A stretch of DNA of 64,000 nt from Gonium pectorale (Eukaryota > Chlorophyta > Chlorophyceae > Chlamydomonadales > Volvocaceae): assembly GCA_001584585.1 (NCBI GenBank), contig LSYV01000034.1, positions 983,563 to 1,047,562 on the forward strand. The letters run 5' to 3'. Positions 57,986 through 64,000 of this stretch are shown here, in pieces (positions within the stretch are counted from its first letter, which is position 1; the number at the start of each line of letters is the position of its first letter). A model generated the notes under the pieces. That model was given only the letters and a program-made list of their open reading frames with translations, had not been told where the DNA came from and did no database searches. A program made the translations under genes and the position numbers.

Positions 57986-60834
57986 ATGGCCTCCGCCGCC
58001 GCCACCGCCGGCCTGTTCCTCCGGCTGCTGCCGGACTCGCAGCCCACCTCCTGGGCCGCATCCGAGCTGGCGCCACTGTCACAGCCCGACCCCTCCTATG
58101 CGCCGGCGCCCAACACCGACCCCACCGCCTACGCTGTGTCGTACTCCAAGTTCAACCCCACGCCGGGTGGGGAGCTGCACTCTCTCCCTTGCTGTCCTGC
58201 ATCCCGCTGGCTGACGCTGTGCTTAAACTGCCGGCAGCGTAGATAACCCGGCTCTCTAGGTCTCCTGCACATGGCGCGATCAATAAACCATCTCTGCTCC
58301 GCACAGTACATCAGTATCCATTAAGCTTCTGCCCCGCACTAAACATCAGTCCCGTATCCATGCCGCCTGTGTCCCTTGCTGCCTACCTAGGCACTGGCCG
58401 CACCGGCTTCCTGCGGGTGGCCCCCAACAACTACCCCTTCTACAGCGAGGATGAGAAGTACGCTGCCGTGGTCCAGGTTGGTGTTGGGTGGTGTCGGGTC
58501 TCGAGGGCGTGTGCCGGCCTGGTTCACGAGGGGTCTCGGGCCTGAAGCGGACACGCTGATAACGGCTTGGTTGCCGTCTGGGAGAGGGACGCAGCATGTC
58601 GGCATGTGCTGTATGCGTGGACACTCACGGTGCCCTAAGGGTTAGAGCTGAGCTGTGGTCCATGCAACGGAGTGCCGCGATTGACTGCCAGTCTGACTGC
58701 GTGCGCACCCCAGCTGATCACGTGGCGCGTTGGTGCTAGGCGGGTAGATCTTGACCAAGCCTCACTGCCCCCCGTCTGCTGCCCTAACCGCACTGCGGCG
58801 CATCTCACAGCCGGACGGTGGCCAGCTGTCAGGTGAGGCGGGGATTGGCGTTGCGATAAAAGCAGCGTTGGCGGCGCGGCGGTTGGTGTGCACTGGCCTT
58901 GTCAGCGTGCGCGAACGGGATATGTCGCGCAGAGCTGACCCGCCCTTACAGCGTGTCCTTGTCCTCGCTAACCTCATCATTCCTCTGAGATTCCACACGG
59001 GCACGAGAGACTGAGAGGAAGGGCTACGACCTCACTGTGGGGGTTGAGTCGCCTGCGCTGTTTTGGAGATGCTGAATTCTCGCGCTTACCAGATCCGGGC
59101 CGTTACTCCCTCCTTGCCCTCCCGTAGAGTGGCAGCCCATGTACGCCCCCAGCCGGGAACAGGCGGAGGCCGACCGGGCCAAGGCGTACGAGGAGGGCGT
59201 GCCACACGGTGCGTGGGATGGGAGCCTGGGAGCTTGATATGGGCTTTGAGAGGGGGCGAGGCCTGCCCTCGTGGGTGCTTGTGCATTGGCCTCAATGCCA
59301 AACGGCGGGCATGTGTGCACGGCCATTCGGGGCCGACCCACTGTCCGCCTCCCCCGCATGCAGGCTACGCGGCCCCTGGCTCCCGCCTGGCCGAAGTGGC
59401 TTCCATGGAGCTGTGGGTGGTGAGCGAGCTGGTGAGTGGGCGCGTGCAGGTGTGGCCGTAGCCAAACCCGCGACGCGCGGGAAAGCCCGCGCGACGACCG
59501 GCCTTCTAGAACAGACGGCAGGAGAGACAGGGTTTGAGGCTCCCGTCACCTGCTGAGCCGCGCCCAGTCTCCGCTCTAGTCCCTATGCAAAGGTTACAGG
59601 CCAGAGGCGAGGAAGGGCGCAGACTATTCAACCCATGAGAGGCGGTCGCGCCTGCCATGCCAACGCGCGTACTCGCTCTGCCCTCCGCGGCCGCCCGCTG
59701 TACAGCACGAGGACAGCGAGTACGGCGCGGAGGTTGACCCGGCCACCGGCCGCCACTCGGGCGGGCCGTTCCGGGTGCGGGTCAACCCCAAGATGCGCGT
59801 GGAGGAGCTGCGCAACGTGATCCGGGTAAGGCTGGTACGGCCGGGAGAGGGTTGGGTGCAACCGGAAGCAGTTTGGAGCGATTGGGAGCAGCTGTTGAAT
59901 TGGCTGGGCGTGTGGTTAAAAGGGTATGACATTACGTTGGGGCAAGAAATGGCCTGCGGGAGATGTGGCGGATGCTCTATACCCTGCGACACCGCGAAAA
60001 TGTTTAGGGATACAGCTGCAGGAGGCACGTGCGGGCCGCCAGCGATGGCGGCGGCATGGCGCTCGGCCCTCTAGTCTGCTACCCACCGCACCGGGCACCA
60101 GCTTGCCCTGACTTGTTCACGCCCGCCGTGTCCACTCACAGGACGCAAGCGGCATTCTGCCGGCGCTGCAGAAGCTGTCCTATGCGGGCAAGCACCTGGA
60201 CGATTCGCAGCGCACCCTGGAGCAGTAAGTGTGCCAGTACTAAAGAAGCGAGGGGCGCGCTGGAACGGGCGGCGGCATACATAGCGCCCCATACAGGGGC
60301 GGGTGGGCGGCGGTACGAGGAACCGTGGTTGCTTTGGGGTGATGTGGATTAACAACATTAAGGCACTGTAGCTGACGGCGTCGCCCGCCGTCTGCCCTGC
60401 CCCGCCCTGACCCGCTGGCCCTCCGCAGCTACGGCTTTGCCTACTGGCACAAGCGCTTCCCACACTGGGCCATCAAGATCCGCAAGTGTGAGTTGGGCTA
60501 TGCGCTGAGCCACTGGCGACGGCATGTTTTGATTTCCCGGGAAGCCTTCGTGCGGCCCAGCCCCACATGCGCGGCCAGGGCTTCATTTGCGAAGGATCGG
60601 TAACGCCTTACAGAAGCATTATTCCACTGACATGGACACGTAGCACTCTCAGGTCCGCCGCGCCCCTATCATATCCAGACTTTATCAGATCGCTTTGAAA
60701 TTCCTGTGCTCAATCTGGCACAGGAGGGCACGTGTGTAGCATCTAGGACCATACTTCGAACCTGTGCAATTACTCCCATGCACCCTAACCCGCTCCACGC
60801 CCCTGTCCCTATCTTTGCACGCTCGGCAGTTTAA
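57986..60834 (+). CDS. Ubiquitin-fold (Ubl) protein of unknown function, 228 residues
   Basis: Exons: 57986-58166, 58391-58480, 59128-59208, 59364-59431, 59706-59825, 60142-60224, 60429-60487 and 60830-60834, 687 bases in consistent phase. The C-terminal 75 residues form a ubiquitin-like fold: PFRVRVNPKMRVEELRNVIR (strand, turn, strand, helix), ILPALQKLSYAGKHLDDSQR (the 'QKL.YAGK.L.D' segment typical of ubiquitin-like domains), HYGFAYWHKRFPHWAIKIRK. No C-terminal Gly-Gly, so it is not conjugated. The N-terminal 150 residues have no known domain but are Tyr/Pro-rich with short conserved-looking pieces (SYSKFNPTPGGTGRTGFLRV; NNYPFYSEDEKYAAVV; EWQPMYAPSREQAEADRAK). I do not recognise the family. 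The last coding exon would be only five bases (Phe completion plus TAA). If that splice is not used, the frame reads on from 60487 for about 38 codons to a TAA at 60601. Confidence 0.75.
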
Positions 60835-61256
60835 CCGACTTCTTTGATGGCGCGTCCACGCGGGCCGCCACCGCCCAGCCAACTGCCGTGTACCGTATTG
60901 GGCCAGGCACAGCATCACGCCAACTTTATGGGCCCACCCATCACGAGCGCAAGCGAGGAAGCATCCGTGTTGACATTTCTGCGGTAGCAGCCTACGCGTC
61001 CGCCTAACTCAAGCGTCGACACCTGGCACCAGCCCGGCTGGCGAGCTTGCTGCCGGGCACACCTCTTTGGCACCGCCGGGCTTCGGACCTCACAGTTCCC
61101 ACGCAGTTTTTCGGTGACGAGCAGAAAAATAACGACCAAGAAAAATACTTGCGGGCGGGCGGGGGGGGCACAGGCCCCTGCAGGTGATTGTGTATTCATG
61201 TCAACCGCGGGGTTTGCCGGGAGCACACGCCTACTTGCCAGGAGCACACGCCTCAT

Positions 61257-61261
61257 TGTAA
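61257..61261 (+). terminator. TGTAA polyadenylation signal of the Ubl gene
   Basis: First TGTAA after the stop at 60834 (423 bases). A 13-base direct duplication (GGAGCACACGCCT) lies just before it. Confidence 0.5.
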
Positions 61262-61274
61262 CCAGCTTGCGAGA

Positions 61275-62951
61275 TGCAACCAAGGAGATCTGGACAGGCA
61301 CACGTAACGTTGGCCCCACGGTGCCCGAGCGAGGGCTAGGGAGCAGCACTGACTCCGTCATACTGCACGGCATAGCGTCACGGGCACGTACCGAAACACT
61401 GCGAATGGGCCTCCGCATCCAGCTCTACCCGGTTGTGTGCAACACCTAGCAGTTGGGGACACGAATAATGCCATGCAACCCACAATGCGCACTCAGGGGG
61501 CCTGTGAAAGGGCTCGCCTACCGTCCGAATGTACGTGGGGATTGGGGATCGCTGTCGACGCTACTCTGCGCTGCCCGGCGCCCGGCGACAAGGTTCAGGG
61601 CTAGTCAACAAAAAACCTCGCCACTGTCACACAGAGAGTACATGGCCCCCCAAGCACTCTGGCACGGACGGCCGCTTACTTGGGATGTACTGGATAGCTA
61701 GTTCCCAGCTTTCCCGTCCCGTGGCTCTATTCTGCTTAGGCAGACCTACACTGCCACTGTTTCCCGCCCAGACTTTCGCGGCTCGGCCACTGGGAACCAA
61801 CACACTGCCAGGTGATAGAAGTAAGGCAGGTCGACAGGTCGGCTGCGCTGACCTAAAGGCGCCCAAGTCTCCCGCCTTACCCCTTGTCAGCCCGCTCCCG
61901 TCCATTTCCATCGATGACCCCTGCCGCCTTCCCTACTACCGCCACGGCGCTGCCTTATCGGGCTGGGCGGTCCGAATGTGCGCCTTGACCGTCCGTAGCT
62001 CGTAGGCTGGGTAGCGGGACCGAAGCTGATGGGCCACGACCTCACTTCTGACCAGGGGCGGCACCTGAAGGTGGCGGTCAGACAGGTGCATGGCCGTCGT
62101 GAGCAGAGCTGAGGACTGTAGTAGTTAAAGGACCAAGGTCACGTCGGGGTTGCGGTGCACAACGTCTGCTCTTAGGCGGGAATACTACAGAACACGATGG
62201 CACTTACCCATCCGGCTGCCTCGGGAAGCTCTTTCTCCAATAAATCTCCTGCCAACAGTGATGTCACGCCGGCCGGCTCAATGTTGCGCACCCTCGCGCT
62301 CAATAGGCACAGCGCTGTCGGGCTCACCCATCTCTTCTGCCGTCAAATCGTACTCTGTTGAGTAGAAAAGGTTGGGCTGGGCAAAGAAGCCGTTCGAGAC
62401 TGGTCGCAGCCCGCGACATGCCACATTTGCCGACTCGGTTCTGTGCCGGCGCTGGCCGGCAGCTGCAATACCCCAATTGCAACCCGGAATGTACATGTTC
62501 GCCATTTGCGAGCAAAACAACGAACAGCTGACAGGCTGGTCGGCCCGGAAATGGTTGAGTGGCGTGCTATAGTTCTATAAGGAATGAGCAAAGTAGGGAA
62601 AATGTGCATTAGCTACCCGTGGTCATCGCGCCACTGGCCGTGTTGGATGGAGTCGTTGCTTGGCGAGTTGGTTGCCAGGGTGGCCGGGGCGGTTCTACTT
62701 GACTTGATAGAGCTGGTCAGACACAGAGTGCGCATTTGCAGTCTCTCGCCCATAGTCCTCAGTCGGTTTGTCGTATGTTTGGGACGAGAAGGCCGTCTGG
62801 GTCGCTCTGGCCGCTCCCTTGCGAGGCCGTTCTCTTCGCGCCCATCCCGTGTATTGAATCGACCCAAGCTTTGTTGTGGTCAGTCAGTTGCCGGCGTGCC
62901 CCCCATTCGCCACGCCAACCCGCCCACCTCCCGTCCCCCGAGCTCGCAAAT
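61275..62951. other. Spacer upstream of CNX3
   Basis: No gene could be modelled. The minus-strand stretch 62520-62278 ends with a protein-like piece (NGFFAQPNLFYSTEYDLTAE, then EMGEPDSAVP) and could be an exon of an unseen gene, but lacks partners. The right end should hold the CNX3 promoter. Confidence 0.4.
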
Positions 62952-64000
62952 ATGCTTGCAAGGGTGGGGAATCTCCTAGCTGCCAACCAGCAGCAACGTG
63001 CTCTGCTTGCTGCTTGCATTAGGTACACAGTGAGCGGCCGAGATGTGGCGGAGGCTAACCAGGTACTTGGACTATCCTGGCCGCTCCGACCTGACCGTTC
63101 CATCACAACCCCGGCTGGTCAACGCGCATATGTCCCTCCCCTCTCGACGCTGCCACGATGTTGACGGGGAGGGCCTTCTGTGCTGTCTATGGATTGTTCC
63201 GTCAGGGTCCTTACTCCCTGCCTCTCGTCAAACACCACTCTTCCACTCCTGGGCTTTGCGTACAGGAGCTTGATGACTTCTTCGGGGTTACACACAGCAA
63301 GAGCCACAGCCCCGCGGCGTCTTTCCCGGCCTCACGCCCAGCTGCTGGAGACGGGACGGCCGGCGCGAGCCCGTCTGACCTTGGGCCAAACCCCGCGTAT
63401 GCCCCCCTCGGCGGCGGCTTCACAACCCAGGCCACCCACGGGGCTGCCGCAGGCAGCACAAGTCACGCCAGAGGCCATCCCGTCACCGGCACCACCGTGG
63501 GGTTACAGGCCGTAAGCTCGTATGCAAGTGCCACCGCGGGTACCCTTGGCGGCGTCCCATCGCCGCCGTCGCCGCCAGCTGTGTCGCTGGGGCCAGATGT
63601 GGATGATCCGGAGCAGCAGCGGCGGCTAAGCCACATCGACGCCTCAGGATCGGCCTCGATGGTAGACGTGTCTCAGGTAAGCCTGTCCCGTCTCAAGTTC
63701 GGTCGACAAGCACGACAGGGCCTGCTGGCCCACAAGCGTGCCAGGCGCGCTGCCCGGCGCACACACAGCGCTGCCAGCCCGCTGCTGCGCCATCCCGTTT
63801 GCAGGTCAAGGCCCCTGAAGGCCATCCCCTCCCACATACACACAGCTGGAGCGCTGTTGCTCATCTTGCGTCGAGCGCGTGCTCTTGTGCGCTTCTGCCT
63901 CTTGACCCCCGTGTGATGCGACTGCTTGCTTGCGTGCCTGCTCGCTCATCCCTCCCCTACCCTACCCTTGCTCCCGCGCCAGAAAGTGGTTACGACGCGC
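62952..64000 (+). CDS. CNX3: CNX3/MoaC, cyclic pyranopterin monophosphate synthase, 5' part
   Basis: MoaC converts 3',8-cyclo-GTP, made by MoaA/CNX2, to cyclic pyranopterin monophosphate, the first stable molybdenum cofactor intermediate; in plants and algae this happens in mitochondria. Visible exons: 62952-63062, 63266-63676, and the start of a third at 63983, all GT-AG in phase 0. The gene runs off the window. Residues 1-31 (MLARVGNLLAANQQQ...) are basic and amphipathic, fitting a mitochondrial presequence. A Pro/Ala/Gly-rich linker follows. The conserved MoaC start appears at about residues 156-180: RRLSHIDASGSASMVDVSQ then KVVTTR. The catalytic His/Lys/Asp residues lie beyond the edge. 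The ATG is the first in frame; the N-terminal exon is the less certain one. Confidence 0.85.

Overview
This window is nuclear DNA of a flagellated green alga of the Chlamydomonas/Volvox (volvocine) type. The evidence is GC-rich, intron-dense genes on both strands with GT-AG introns of about 50 to 1,500 bases, TGTAA polyadenylation signals, long Ala/Gly/Gln/Pro runs inside proteins, a nucleus-encoded plastid ribosomal protein, and a gene for outer dynein arm assembly. The species cannot be fixed from the sequence. No bacterial, viral or CRISPR-like feature was seen.

Layout, left to right. 1-5.3 kb (-): the 3'-truncated INTS4-like Integrator subunit. 6.4-8.4 kb (+): an ANP32-type nuclear phosphoprotein. 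9.4-11.3 kb (-): calcineurin B. 11.3-14.7 kb: repeat-bearing spacer with one coding-like stretch. 14.9-17.3 kb (+): F-box/LRR-like protein. 18.2-23.4 kb (-): a two-RRM protein resembling the animal DBHS (NONO/PSPC1) family, divergent from an unrecognised 477-residue protein at 23.6-27.1 kb (+). 28.7-31.0 kb (+): an unrecognised Ser/Arg/Pro-rich protein. 31-37 kb: gene-poor, dispersed repeats and a probable small DNA transposon. 37.2-38.3 kb (+): plastid uS10. 39.6-48.3 kb (+): a 1,559-residue DUF1399 (GRDP-like) protein whose introns hold a minisatellite and an assembly gap. 48.5-49.7 kb (+): mitoribosomal mS26. 51.2-56.6 kb (-): ODA10/CCDC151. 58.0-60.8 kb (+): a ubiquitin-fold protein. 63.0 kb to the right edge (+): the 5' part of CNX3/MoaC.

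The genes are unrelated housekeeping or cell-biology genes, not an operon or pathway cluster. They serve snRNA/mRNA processing (INTS4, DBHS-like), chromatin and nuclear signalling (ANP32), calcium signalling (calcineurin B), organelle translation (uS10c, mS26), molybdenum cofactor synthesis (CNX3) and cilium assembly (ODA10). Gene models were built by hand from splice sites and reading phase. Eleven models close exactly in frame from ATG to stop, and CNX3 stays in frame to the window edge. Only the INTS4 5' part and one internal junction, the GRDP exon 3/4 region and the first exons of the two unrecognised genes remain doubtful.
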